Below are positions 26,558 through 36,070 of a stretch of 64,000 nt of DNA, piece after piece (the stretch's first letter is position 1; every line of letters starts with the position of its first letter). The DNA is taken from contig JBGCFI010000014.1 of NCBI GenBank assembly GCA_045106855.1, positions 41,308-105,307 of the forward strand, in the 5' to 3' direction. This stretch comes from Granulosicoccus sp045106855. GTDB taxonomy: Bacteria > Pseudomonadota > Gammaproteobacteria > Granulosicoccales > Granulosicoccaceae. The notes beneath the pieces were generated by a model. The model was not told the DNA's origin. It saw only the letters and a list, made by a program, of their open reading frames with translations, and did not search any database. Position numbers and translations under genes: made by a program.

Positions 26558-27751
26558 ATGAACATTCACGAGTATCAGGCGAAACAGCTTCTAAAGAGCT
26601 TTGGCGCCCCTGTATCGGCAGGCGTCCCTGTCCTGTCACCCGCCGATATCGATCCGGCAATCGATGCCCTGCCCGGCCCCGTCTACGTCGTTAAAAGCCA
26701 GATTCATGCTGGTGGTCGCGGCAAGGGGCGCTTTAAGGAACTGGGTGACGATGCGAAAGGAGGCGTGCGTGTCAGCATGTCCGCAGATGAAGCACGTGCC
26801 AATGCTCGGGAGATGCTCGGTAAGACACTAGTAACGGCACAAACCGGCCCGGCTGGCAAACAGGTTAATCGACTCTATGTAGAGGATGGTGCCAGCATCG
26901 ATAAAGAGCTGTACCTGTCCATTCTTGTGGATAGAGAAACTAGTAAAGTCTCGTTCGTTGCATCCACCGAAGGCGGTATGGATATCGAGGCGGTTGCGCA
27001 TGATACCCCGGAGAAAATCCACACCATCGCTATCGATCCGCTGGGTGGGATCACCGAGGACGATTGTAACGAGCTCAATTCCGCTTTTGAACTAACCGGT
27101 GCGGCGGCCGACGATGGCAAGACCCTGTTCCCGATACTCTACAAGGCCTTTGTTGAATCAGACATGAGCCTTCTGGAAGTCAATCCTCTCGTCGTCCTGG
27201 AAGATGGGCACCTGAAAGTACTGGACGCCAAGGTATCGTTCGATGGAAACGCTGATTTTCGTCATGCAGATCTTGCCGAACTACGCGATGAAAGCGAAGA
27301 AGACGCCAAGGAAATTGAAGCTTCAAAATATGATTTAGCCTATATCGCGCTGGATGGCGAAATCGGATGCATGGTTAACGGTGCCGGGCTTGCCATGGCC
27401 ACCATGGATATTATTAAACTCTACGGTGCCACCCCTGCAAATTTTCTGGACGTAGGGGGCGGTGCCACCACTGAGAAAGTAACGGCTGCGTTCAAGATAA
27501 TCACCTCGGATCCTAACGTTAAAGGCATTCTGGTCAATATCTTTGGTGGCATCATGCGTTGCGATGTTATCGCCGAAGGCGTGGTACAAGCAGTAAAGGA
27601 TGTCGGCTTGAAAGTACCGTTAGTGGTGCGCCTGGAAGGCACCAAAGTGGAGGAAGGCAAATCCATCATCAACAATAGCGGTCTGGATGTCATTGCAGCT
27701 GACGATCTGGACGATGCCGCACAAAAAATCGTAAAAGCGGTTAAGGGATAA
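26558..27751 (+). CDS. sucC: Succinyl-CoA ligase, beta subunit
   Basis: This is the nucleotide- and magnesium-binding subunit of the TCA-cycle enzyme that converts succinyl-CoA to succinate with formation of ATP or GTP. The 397-aa length and motifs MNIHEYQAKQLLKSFG, QIHAGGRGKGRF, SLLEVNPLVVL, DAKVSFD and VNIFGGIMRCD are standard. It is followed after 5 bp by sucD, so the two are co-transcribed. Confidence 0.97.
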   Translation: MNIHEYQAKQLLKSFGAPVSAGVPVLSPADIDPAIDALPGPVYVVKSQIHAGGRGKGRFKELGDDAKGGVRVSMSADEARANAREMLGKTLVTAQTGPAGKQVNRLYVEDGASIDKELYLSILVDRETSKVSFVASTEGGMDIEAVAHDTPEKIHTIAIDPLGGITEDDCNELNSAFELTGAAADDGKTLFPILYKAFVESDMSLLEVNPLVVLEDGHLKVLDAKVSFDGNADFRHADLAELRDESEEDAKEIEASKYDLAYIALDGEIGCMVNGAGLAMATMDIIKLYGATPANFLDVGGGATTEKVTAAFKIITSDPNVKGILVNIFGGIMRCDVIAEGVVQAVKDVGLKVPLVVRLEGTKVEEGKSIINNSGLDVIAADDLDDAAQKIVKAVKG

Positions 27752-27756
27752 ACGAC

Positions 27757-28668
27757 ATGTCTATACTCATCGATAAGAACACTCGTGTCCTGGTTCAGGG
27801 TTTAACAGGCAAGACTGGTACCTTCCATACCGAACAGGCGCTGGCCTACCACGGTACCCAGATGGTTGGGGGTATCCACCCCAAGAAAGGCGGAACAACG
27901 TGGACAAGTTCCGCAGAGTCCGGCACGTCAACCGAGCTACCGATTTTTGCGACAGTCAAGGAAGGCAAGGAAGCGACCAATGCAGATGCATCCGTCGTAT
28001 ATGTGCCACCTGCAGGTGCAGCAGCTGCGATCATCGAAGCCATCGATGCACAAATACCTCTAATCATCTGTATTACCGAGGGCGTGCCCGTCCTTGACAT
28101 GGTAGAGGTCAAGGCACGGCTTGCCGATTCCGATTCTCGATTGGTTGGACCCAACTGCCCGGGTATATTGACGCCTAATGAGTGCAAGATCGGCATTATG
28201 CCAGGTAGCATTTTCAAGCAGGGCTCTGTCGGCGTCGTGTCGCGATCCGGAACACTGACCTACGAAGCAGTCTTCCAGACAACATCAGCTGGACTGGGCC
28301 AGACAACAGCCGTTGGGATTGGTGGAGATCCTGTCAAGGGCACTGAATTTATCGATGTGCTCGACCTGTTTCTGGATGATGAAGACACCAAATCCATTAT
28401 TATGATTGGTGAAATTGGTGGTTCCGCTGAGGAGGAGGCTGCCGAGTGGCTGACAGCACAAGCCAAGAACGGTCGACAAAAACCGATGGCAGGCTTCATC
28501 GCTGGACGCACGGCACCACCGGGACGAACCATGGGCCACGCTGGCGCGGTTATATCCGGTGGTAAAGGGGGCGCCGAAGACAAAATTGCAGCCATGGAAA
28601 GCGCTGGAATTGTGGTGTCGCCCTCTCCCGCCAAACTGGGCGAGACACTACTGAAAGCAATTGGATAG
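27757..28668 (+). CDS. sucD: Succinyl-CoA ligase, alpha subunit
   Basis: The 303-aa CoA-binding subunit carries the phosphohistidine in MGHAGAVISGGKG and the CoA-binding N-terminal Rossmann region (VLVQGLTGKTGTFHTEQ, CITEGVPVLDM, LVGPNCPGILTP). AAGGGATAA precedes the ATG and sucC ends 5 bp before. A hairpin that can end transcription lies about 70 bp past the stop. Confidence 0.97.
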   Translation: MSILIDKNTRVLVQGLTGKTGTFHTEQALAYHGTQMVGGIHPKKGGTTWTSSAESGTSTELPIFATVKEGKEATNADASVVYVPPAGAAAAIIEAIDAQIPLIICITEGVPVLDMVEVKARLADSDSRLVGPNCPGILTPNECKIGIMPGSIFKQGSVGVVSRSGTLTYEAVFQTTSAGLGQTTAVGIGGDPVKGTEFIDVLDLFLDDEDTKSIIMIGEIGGSAEEEAAEWLTAQAKNGRQKPMAGFIAGRTAPPGRTMGHAGAVISGGKGGAEDKIAAMESAGIVVSPSPAKLGETLLKAIG

Positions 28669-28736
28669 AACTGTTATCTGCATGTCACGATCGGCACCTT
28701 GACCCGGCGCTGATCGCCCAACAACACTAACGGATG

Positions 28737-28761
28737 AAGGGCCCGGATATTCCGGGCCCTT
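28737..28761 (+). terminator. Terminator hairpin after sucD
   Basis: An 11-bp perfect stem (AAGGGCCCGGA / TCCGGGCCCTT) with a three-base loop lies 69 bp past the sucD stop. It lacks a tight T-run, so termination may be partial. Confidence 0.65.
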
Positions 28762-28938
28762 CCAGCTCAGTCTGTTTATACAAAGTTAGCTGCTTTGTTG
28801 GTCATGCGAGTGAGCGCCCAAAACACTGACCACAAGAATCTCTCGCATTCACTCAACTAATGCCTTGTAGGATCAGGCAGGTTTAACCTGCGCTACTTGA
28901 TGCTTGTATGCCGGGTTAGCAGTGCAGCTACACATTAG

Positions 28939-29838
28939 CTACCGATTCTGTTCAGCTGCCGGTTCAACAATATACGTTCGCGCCACCACCGGACCATGGT
29001 CTTTGCCGGAAGCAGCATCGGATGCTTCCAGACTGACCAGAAATTCCGTCGCATCGGTCAGTCTTATGGGTAACGGCATTGTTATGGTTTCACCGGTTCT
29101 GGAGGGTAGCAACCCGACAGATTGAACACCTGTACCGTCTGCTAAAACCATCCATAACTGATGACTCTGCAGCGCTGAAAGTTGTGGCTCACCAACAACG
29201 GTTATGGATATCAATGCCTGAGCATCAACAATTTCCGGTACATCCGCAAGAGGAAAGTACGACACAACCCATAACGGTTCAAACCGCTCTCCCGATAGAA
29301 CCGCTACAGTGCGGAACATGTTTGGCGAAGTAAGGCGTTTAGCAAGATAGTCTGGCCCGAAAAAAAGCACGCCTGCTAACAATGCCACAGCGACCAGCGC
29401 TGTCAATTGCCAATAGCGTACACGCTCTTTCCATTGTTCCGCAACTAACGGAAAATCCATTGAAGCAGATGCATCGTCTTCGTTAGATTTTCCGTAGTCG
29501 AGCGGGGAACTCGTGCCTGATAGCGGAATACCAACTGTTGAGCTTTCGCTAGTGAACGATGTCGTTTTCGACTTTACCGAATAAGAGTGTGGTGTTGAGT
29601 CATCGTTAATATTAGAAAGCACCGCACGTAAAACATGCGGTGGTGGTGTGACAGGCCGGGTACTTGTATGCAATCGATTCAATCGATCCTGCCATTCATG
29701 CACACGTCGACGCCAGTCACTATCAACCTTATAAAGAGCATCGTAGACCTTACTTTCATCATGGCTTAACGTGCCTAAAACATATTCTGCTGCTTGTAGA
29801 TCCCAGTTGTTTTCTTCAGTGTTCATTGTCAATGACAT
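28939..29838 (-). CDS. Membrane anti-sigma factor (RskA-like)
   Basis: The 299-aa protein has a cytoplasmic N-terminal domain (WDLQAAEYVLGTLSHDES ... WRRRVHEWQDRLNRL) of the RskA/anti-sigma-K type, a Ser/Asp-rich linker, one transmembrane helix (LTALVAVALLAGVLFFG), and a periplasmic domain with YFPLADVPEIVDAQALIS and HQLWMVLADG. It overlaps the sigma factor gene by 10 bp, the usual co-translated arrangement in which the anti-sigma holds its sigma at the membrane until a signal leads to release. A second ATG at 29826 is a possible start. Confidence 0.88.
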   Translation of the reverse strand: MSLTMNTEENNWDLQAAEYVLGTLSHDESKVYDALYKVDSDWRRRVHEWQDRLNRLHTSTRPVTPPPHVLRAVLSNINDDSTPHSYSVKSKTTSFTSESSTVGIPLSGTSSPLDYGKSNEDDASASMDFPLVAEQWKERVRYWQLTALVAVALLAGVLFFGPDYLAKRLTSPNMFRTVAVLSGERFEPLWVVSYFPLADVPEIVDAQALISITVVGEPQLSALQSHQLWMVLADGTGVQSVGLLPSRTGETITMPLPIRLTDATEFLVSLEASDAASGKDHGPVVARTYIVEPAAEQNR

Positions 29839-30365
29839 TCACGCAGATTCACAAGACCAGATCGAATCCAGCGTTTGATTGTATCTATCGGGATATCAAG
29901 AGCCTGACTCATCTCCTCCAGAGTGTATCCGTCACAATAAACACCCACAACGCAAACGCGACTATCGGGACTCATTCCTTCAAGATAACGAATTATCTTT
30001 TCTCCATCTGCCGTCGTATCTGAATACTCACCTGCTGTCTTGCGTAAGTAATCGAGATTTAATTCAGGAATTTTGACGCTAATTCCTGAAGATCCACTTA
30101 AACCAGGCCGCATGCCCAAGGCATGATGCCTGGCAATACCGTTCAACCAGATCATCGGAGTTATGTGATCAGAGGGATACGTATCTGCAATTTTCCATAT
30201 CTTGAAAAACGTCTCTTGCAGCGCAATTTCTGCAAGCTCCTGGTTCTTCAAGATACGCAGCTGTAGTCCATACAACCGCGATGAAACAAGCTCATACAGA
30301 AGAGTCAGCGCACGCTCATCGCCGTTAGCAATGTTTTTCAGGTAGTGATCAAGTTTAGCTTGCAA
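29829..30365 (-). CDS. ECF-family RNA polymerase sigma factor
   Basis: The 178-aa protein has the two ECF regions: sigma-2 (residues ~10-75, LTLLYELVSSRLYGLQLRILKN..LAEIALQETFFKIWK) and sigma-4 (residues ~120-178, CVVGVYCDGYTLEEMSQALDIPIDTIKRWIRSGLVNLRE). It matches the SigK-type group that pairs with RskA. The apparent start is TTG at 30365 with AGGTGA upstream. It probably autoregulates this operon; the target promoter was not identified. Confidence 0.9.
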   Translation of the reverse strand: MQAKLDHYLKNIANGDERALTLLYELVSSRLYGLQLRILKNQELAEIALQETFFKIWKIADTYPSDHITPMIWLNGIARHHALGMRPGLSGSSGISVKIPELNLDYLRKTAGEYSDTTADGEKIIRYLEGMSPDSRVCVVGVYCDGYTLEEMSQALDIPIDTIKRWIRSGLVNLRECH

Positions 30366-30823
30366 CGGAGTTGACTCACCTGGTAGCGGCTGGGATATTT
30401 AGAATGTACTTTCAACATTAGTCTAACGGAGGGGAAGTTTGGTTCTGGTTCATCCGCAATATTGTGTGTCGGACAATATGAGCTGTCAATCCAGAGTGCC
30501 GTACTCCCGTCAGGACCCGCGCGCGGCATCAGAATAATTGCTGTGAGATTCGCAGTTTTTTCAATTCAGCGATATACTGAAATCCGACGCTTTTTTAACC
30601 GCGTTGACATCTTGAGCCGCTATTTTTATGGCGCTCTAGAAACACCATTGGCACAGCCGATGGTGCGGTACGAGTGATGTCATCACTCGTACCAGTGCGT
30701 TGTTGAGAATTTACTTGAAGTTCTTTTTATTCTCGTCTGGCCCCGGTGGCTTCGGCCCCAGTGTAACCGTTGGCGCATAGTCGAACCAGCCAGTCGCTTT
30801 TCCACAAATAAGAGGTAACAACC
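30366..30823. other. Divergent regulatory region between sigma factor and phoX
   Basis: No gene is evident in these ~460 bp. A 27-bp near-perfect palindrome lies in the half nearer phoX (annotated separately). I did not find tandem Pho-box-like direct repeats. Confidence 0.45.
30667..30693. promoter_or_regulatory. 27-bp palindrome upstream of phoX
   Basis: GGTACGAGTGATG and its exact complement CATCACTCGTACC flank a single T, 130 bp before the phoX start. A palindrome this long could be a dimeric repressor operator or an RNA hairpin with GATGTCATC at its tip. No T-run follows on either strand, so a simple terminator is less likely. Confidence 0.5.
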
Positions 30824-32881
30824 GTGGCTCGAAAAGACATTATCAACCGTGCGGATATCGGCAACAAAGCAGAGGCCTATGAAGCCTTTGACGACATTCC
30901 TACCAATTCACGTCTCGAAAACACCATTGGTGACATTATTAGTCGCCGTTATGGGCGTCGAGACTTCCTCAAAGGCTCTCTGGGTGTTTCTGCGGCAACC
31001 GCTCTGTTCGGTCCGGTCGCATTGAGTACAGCGCGTCCTGCAGCGGCAGCCGCAACCGATGCAGCAGCAGCCAAACTGGCAGCCGCTACTTCCGACAGGT
31101 ACAAATTCACTGAGCTTGTCAGTGGCAATGACGAGACGCATCACATCGCTGAAGGTTACGAAGCCAATGTGCTGTTGCGCTGGGGTGATCCGATAACTGA
31201 AGATGCACCCGATTTCGACGTAGAAAACCAGACAGCGGCTGCACAATTGCAGCAATTTGGCTACAACAATGATTATGTGGGTTACACCGAACTGGAACCC
31301 GGGCGTGGTTTGCTATGCGTAAACCACGAATACACCAATGAGGAGGTGATGTTTCCCAAGCTGGGGCGCCAGGACGTTGCAGACTTCGAAGGAATGACGC
31401 CAGAGCTTGTAGACATCGAGATGGCGGCCCACGGCGGTACGGTTGTGGAAATAGCCCGTCAGAGTAATGGCCAATGGGAGCTGGTAAAAAACAGCCCGTA
31501 TAACAGACGCATTACTGCCGACGACACAACAATGACCATCGACGGTCCGGCCGCGGGGCACGATCGCATGAAAACTTCTGAACATCCAGAGGGTACCACC
31601 GTCGTCGGCACCTTCAACAATTGTGCGGGTGGCATGACACCCTGGGGCACGTACTTGATGGCCGAGGAAAATTTTCATGGCTACTTCTGGACCGATAACA
31701 AGGATGCCGAGGGCAACAGAGCCTTAGTGGCGGATCATCCGGCCTATGCATCACACAAACGCTATGGCGTTCCCGGTGCCTGGTACGCCTGGGGCAAGTT
31801 TCATGATCGGTTCAACCTGGATAAGGAACCTAACGAATCCAACCGGCATGGCTGGATTGTCGAGGTCGATCCAAGAGACCCCGATGCCATGCCAGTCAAG
31901 CACACAGCAATGGGACGTTTTCGTCACGAGGGGGCTGAAACCACCGTATCACCTGATGGACATGTCGTCGTCTATTCCGGAGATGACAACCGCTTTGACT
32001 ATCTCTACAAATTTGTGTCTGCCGGTAAAGTCAGCGAGGATCTCGAAGCGAACAAAAAGCTTTTATCAGACGGCACGCTGTACGTTGCCAAATTCAATGA
32101 CGATGCCACCATCGACTGGATGCCGCTGGTTCATGGCGAAGGTCCACTGACGGCCGAAAACGGTTTTGAAAGTCAGGCTGATGTCGTCATTGATGCGCGC
32201 ATAGCAGGCGACCTACTTGACGCTACTCCGATGGACCGTCCTGAGGATGTGCAACCACGCGGTGACGGCACCACGTATGTCATGCTCACCAACAATACCA
32301 GACGAACGGCTGATCAAGTGAACGCTGCCAACCCACGAGCTGAAAGCTCGTTCGGGCACATCATCGAAATAAAGGAATCGGGCGGTGACCCGGTAGCCAC
32401 AAACGGTACCTGGGATATTCTGGTCAAATGCGGCGATCCATCGATTACCGAGGTTGGCTCTCAGTGGAATCCTGAAACCTCAGAACACGGTTGGTTTGGA
32501 TCACCCGACAACTGTGCCATCGATGCCGACGGCCGGTTGTGGATTTCTACCGACCAGGGATCCGGCTGGCCGAAGACCGGCAAGTCTGATGGACTGTATT
32601 CATTGGAAACCGAAGGGGACCTTCGAGGACATGCGAAGCTTTTCTTCCGCTGTCCGGTAGGAGGTGAATTGTGCGGGCCTTATTTCACCGAAGACACGGA
32701 GACCTTGTTCCTCGCGATACAACATCCGGGGACAGACGGTACAACGAGCTATACAGGCTTCGAGCGCAATTCAACCTTTGAAGATCCGGCAACACGCTGG
32801 CCGGATTTTGACGACAAGATGCCACCGAGGCCTTCGGTAATGGTCGTGACTCGTACCGGTGGTGGCAAGATCGCAACCTGA
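30824..32881 (+). CDS. phoX: Tat-exported alkaline phosphatase of the PhoX family
   Basis: The 685-aa protein begins (GTG, with AGAGGTAAC upstream) with a ~45-residue leader, then the twin-arginine motif R-R-D-F-L-K-G-S-L-G and an Ala-rich hydrophobic stretch, so it is exported folded by the Tat pathway. The body is the PhoX (DUF839) beta-propeller with ELEPGRGLLCVNHEYTNEE, NNCAGGMTPWGTYLMAEEN, RFRHEGAETTVSPDGHVVVYSGDD and DNCAIDADGRLWISTDQGSGW. PhoX enzymes use calcium and iron and release phosphate from organic esters. Regulation by phosphate is expected for the family but no Pho box was recognised. Confidence 0.93.
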   Translation: MARKDIINRADIGNKAEAYEAFDDIPTNSRLENTIGDIISRRYGRRDFLKGSLGVSAATALFGPVALSTARPAAAAATDAAAAKLAAATSDRYKFTELVSGNDETHHIAEGYEANVLLRWGDPITEDAPDFDVENQTAAAQLQQFGYNNDYVGYTELEPGRGLLCVNHEYTNEEVMFPKLGRQDVADFEGMTPELVDIEMAAHGGTVVEIARQSNGQWELVKNSPYNRRITADDTTMTIDGPAAGHDRMKTSEHPEGTTVVGTFNNCAGGMTPWGTYLMAEENFHGYFWTDNKDAEGNRALVADHPAYASHKRYGVPGAWYAWGKFHDRFNLDKEPNESNRHGWIVEVDPRDPDAMPVKHTAMGRFRHEGAETTVSPDGHVVVYSGDDNRFDYLYKFVSAGKVSEDLEANKKLLSDGTLYVAKFNDDATIDWMPLVHGEGPLTAENGFESQADVVIDARIAGDLLDATPMDRPEDVQPRGDGTTYVMLTNNTRRTADQVNAANPRAESSFGHIIEIKESGGDPVATNGTWDILVKCGDPSITEVGSQWNPETSEHGWFGSPDNCAIDADGRLWISTDQGSGWPKTGKSDGLYSLETEGDLRGHAKLFFRCPVGGELCGPYFTEDTETLFLAIQHPGTDGTTSYTGFERNSTFEDPATRWPDFDDKMPPRPSVMVVTRTGGGKIAT

Positions 32882-33026
32882 AGCCAAGAATACCATGATT
32901 GAAACGAGCGCTCAGCACATTCGCTGGGCGCTTCGCTAATCCAGTCAAATCCGGTCTGTCGAAAGGGATATAAATAACAGGTAATGAGTTTGCTTTTGCA
33001 TCGCCTGATCTACCCCGAACAATTTT

Positions 33027-34199
33027 TTACTTAAGCAGAACAGGCAAATTCAGAGGACCACGAAAGCCGAACCCGCTCCAAACCACTGCATCCGGATCAG
33101 CCAGAGACATGTCGGGAAAGCGATCAAACAAGATAGGTAATGCCACCTCTCCGATCAACCGCTTTGCAACCTGCGTCCCCATGCAGAAATGGGGGCCATT
33201 GCCAAATGCCTGATGACGCGTCTCCTTACGGAACATGTTGAAACACTCGCCGTTCTCATAGACATCTTCATCATGATTAGCCGAAGCCTGGATGGTCATG
33301 ACTACCTCTCCACGGGCAATTTCATAGTCACGTATAACGGTGTCTTCTACCACTCGTCTGGAACTGACCTGTATCGGTGCAACCCAGCGTATGGCTTCTT
33401 CGAATGCTTGCGCCCACAGCGACTCTTCCTTACATTGCCGTAATTGTTCCGGATGACTTAATAGTCCGAACAACGCCGTCAGCATGGAATCACGCGGCTC
33501 ATTCAGACCACCACCAATAGCGATCTTGATATTGGATACGATGTGCTCCCACTCAATCGGATCGGAGGCGTTAATCTGTACGGCTAATGCACTTTGATCT
33601 GATCCGCCCGCCAGTTGTTCGGCAGCAGCCAGCAGACAGGCATTGATTTCTTCGTTAGCCAAGTCGCTTTTTTCAAAGGGTTCAGGGCGCCAGCCAAAAT
33701 TGCCGGCTCCATCTATGAGCGTTTGCGACCAGCGTTGCATCTGCTCGTCACTGGCGTTGTCCATACCCAAAAGCTTCGCCAGACAGCGGGCAGCAACTGG
33801 AGCTGCAAAACCTGGAAAGAAATCCACCACCTCACCACGCGGTAGATTATCGACGTAGCGCTCCACAATGTCGATGAACGCTGGCATCCACAAGTTTTTT
33901 ATGTTCTGCATAGAGAACGCCGGCATCATCGCTAATCGAAGTCGCATGTGATCAGAACCATCACGGCGCATTAGCGTTTTGGACTGAAATGCGCGCTCCA
34001 TAGGCGTATTCGGATCATCAGAGCTGAACAGGCCAGGCTCTAGTTTGACATAACGCGTATCTGCTGCCTTGGTCAACATGATGCGACCAACGGAAGCCAC
34101 TTTGAGCACGGGACTATGGGCACGCATATGCTTGTATAAGGGGTACGGGTCCCTTGTCAGCTGATCAATGGAGATATCTGAATTTAATGGAACTTGCAC
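33027..34199 (-). CDS. Cytochrome P450
   Basis: The 390-aa soluble P450 shows the haem-binding loop FGNGPHFCMGTQVAKRL with its Cys ligand, the E-x-x-R motif (FEEAIRW), and an I-helix IAIGGGLNEPRDSM in place of the more common AGxET. The GTG at 34199 gives the usual length; the frame is open upstream into the TRAP permease. It lies 25 bp behind dctM on the same strand, so it is probably co-transcribed with the TRAP transporter and may hydroxylate the imported compound. No ferredoxin or reductase is nearby. Confidence 0.9.
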   Translation of the reverse strand: MQVPLNSDISIDQLTRDPYPLYKHMRAHSPVLKVASVGRIMLTKAADTRYVKLEPGLFSSDDPNTPMERAFQSKTLMRRDGSDHMRLRLAMMPAFSMQNIKNLWMPAFIDIVERYVDNLPRGEVVDFFPGFAAPVAARCLAKLLGMDNASDEQMQRWSQTLIDGAGNFGWRPEPFEKSDLANEEINACLLAAAEQLAGGSDQSALAVQINASDPIEWEHIVSNIKIAIGGGLNEPRDSMLTALFGLLSHPEQLRQCKEESLWAQAFEEAIRWVAPIQVSSRRVVEDTVIRDYEIARGEVVMTIQASANHDEDVYENGECFNMFRKETRHQAFGNGPHFCMGTQVAKRLIGEVALPILFDRFPDMSLADPDAVVWSGFGFRGPLNLPVLLK

Positions 34200-34224
34200 G
34201 CAATTACCCCGACAGGACGTACGG

Positions 34225-35583
34225 CTACCCCGATAATGCGAATGGCAACCAAAGTGTGATAGCAGGAAATGACAGCAATAACAGCACTCTGACAATTTCG
34301 GCGAAAAAGAAAGGCATAACACCTATAAAAGTGTCGCGCATCGGCACATCCGGTGCCATGGCAGAAATGACAAAAACATTCATACCGACAGGTGGTGTTA
34401 TAAGACCAAGCTCAACGACAATGAGTGCCAGGATACCGAACCATATTTTCAGATCCTCCGAGCTCATGCCATACGCCGCCTCTTCGGCCATGACATAGTC
34501 CCCACCATTGATGGTGACAAGCACCGGCCAAAAAAATGGAATAGCCAGCAAAATCATTGACAGGCTGTCCATAAGGCAACCTAGTATGATCAACGCGATA
34601 AGAAGGATTCCCAGGATTGTCATAGCTGACAGTCCGGAATGAACCATCCATTCTGCAATCGCCTGTGGAACCCCACCACGCGACATAAAAATCTTGACCA
34701 TCTCCGCACCGAGCAAAATCAGGTAGATCATGCCGGTAGTTTTAGCGGTGTCCAGCAACGCAAGCTTCATCGCCTCCCAGCCTAGCAATCGACGAAAACT
34801 GCCGTATACCCAAACCAGGAAAACACCAATGGCTGCGGCTGGCGTGGGATTGAAAAAACCGAAATAAATCCCGCCAATGACCAGTCCGAAAATAACCAAC
34901 ACTGGCATCAACCTTACGGTGGCACTGATAAATTCGCCTCGACTGACCGGCTCTCCACGAGGCCCGGCGTCAGGCTTGAACGCCACAAATATACTGATTG
35001 TTATCAGAAAAAACAAAACTGCTATAAGCCCCGGAATAAGCGCGGCAGCAAACATCGTGACAATATTAGCCTCGACGATGATGGCGTAAATCACCAGCAC
35101 CACCGAGGGTGGAATAAGAATCCCTAACACACCACCCGCTGCAACGGTCCCGGTGGCCAAAGATCCGGAATAGCGATACCTTGCAAGTTCCGGGAGTGCA
35201 ACCTTACCCATCGTAGAAGCAGTGGCCAACGATGAACCACACACAGAACCGAAGCCTGCACAGGCAGCAATGGTTGCCATGGCGACTCCGCCCCTGAACC
35301 TGCCAAGCCAGGCGTTAGCGGCTCTGAAAAGATCGCTGGATAATTCAGCGCGTGTGGCCAGATTGCCCATCAGCACGAACATTGGCACAACCGACAAATC
35401 GTAGATCGAGAATTGCCCGTATGCCAGCGTTTTCAACTGACTCATGAGGATGTCCGGACCATTCAGGACGGACACACCGACACCACCTACCAGTATCATT
35501 GCGTAGGCTATCGGCATGCGTAATGCGATCAATGCAAACAAACACGCAAGACCAGCAAGACCAACAAACAGTGGGTCAGTCAT
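34225..35583 (-). CDS. dctM: TRAP transporter large permease (DctM)
   Basis: The 452-aa protein has about twelve hydrophobic segments and family motifs such as PMFVLMGNLATRAELS, AGFGSVCGSSLATASTMGKVALPEL, AAGGVLGILIPPSVVLVIYAI and LGCLMDSLSMILLAIPFFWPV. It is the ion-coupled transport subunit of a tripartite ATP-independent periplasmic system. Its ATG overlaps the stop of dctQ (ATGA). Confidence 0.95.
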   Translation of the reverse strand: MTDPLFVGLAGLACLFALIALRMPIAYAMILVGGVGVSVLNGPDILMSQLKTLAYGQFSIYDLSVVPMFVLMGNLATRAELSSDLFRAANAWLGRFRGGVAMATIAACAGFGSVCGSSLATASTMGKVALPELARYRYSGSLATGTVAAGGVLGILIPPSVVLVIYAIIVEANIVTMFAAALIPGLIAVLFFLITISIFVAFKPDAGPRGEPVSRGEFISATVRLMPVLVIFGLVIGGIYFGFFNPTPAAAIGVFLVWVYGSFRRLLGWEAMKLALLDTAKTTGMIYLILLGAEMVKIFMSRGGVPQAIAEWMVHSGLSAMTILGILLIALIILGCLMDSLSMILLAIPFFWPVLVTINGGDYVMAEEAAYGMSSEDLKIWFGILALIVVELGLITPPVGMNVFVISAMAPDVPMRDTFIGVMPFFFAEIVRVLLLLSFPAITLWLPFALSG

Positions 35584-36059
35584 GAAGAGGTCGCGCCCTT
35601 ACCTGTCAGAGTCATGAACGATGCCACAACGAGCAACGCCAGCGAGACAAGGATGGGAACAAAAGCCAGCCAGTGTGGAAACTGCAAAATGGCTGTCGTG
35701 TATTCATACTTTTTCTGATCGAGCATACCCGCATACATACGCCAAACCAGAACACTACTGAAGAGTAAGGCTACCAGAGATCCGAAGAAGGCAAATACGG
35801 AGAGCGTGCGTTGCGAAGCACCCGCAGTGAACAAGTCCGCACTTACATTGCTTCCTGTCAACTGGCAATACGGCAGAAAACAAAAGACAGCAACACAAAC
35901 GCCGACTTCCGTCATTTCAAAATCACCCGGAAACGGTTTACCCAGCACTGCACTACCCAACACAGAAAACACATTGATGCAGACCACCACCAGCAATAAG
36001 AATCCACCGGCGATGGCCCATCCGCTTATAACCGAATGTATAGCTCTTATCCAGCTCAT
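35580..36059 (-). CDS. dctQ: TRAP transporter small permease (DctQ)
   Basis: The 159-aa protein has four membrane helices (GWAIAGGFLLLVVVCINVFSVLGSAVL, ...VCVAVFCFLPYCQLTG..., VFAFFGSLVALLFSSVLVW, LAFVPILVSLALLVVASFM). The ATG at 36059 (MSWIRAIHSV) fits the family; the frame is open upstream into dctP. It lies 11 bp behind the binding protein gene. Confidence 0.9.
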   Translation of the reverse strand: MSWIRAIHSVISGWAIAGGFLLLVVVCINVFSVLGSAVLGKPFPGDFEMTEVGVCVAVFCFLPYCQLTGSNVSADLFTAGASQRTLSVFAFFGSLVALLFSSVLVWRMYAGMLDQKKYEYTTAILQFPHWLAFVPILVSLALLVVASFMTLTGKGATSS

Positions 36060-36070
36060 GGCTGGAAAGC

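Noticed and set aside
28877..28891. Palindrome GCAGGTT-T-AACCTGC behind the anti-sigma gene
   Set aside because: Short, no T-run on either strand; too weak to call a terminator or operator.
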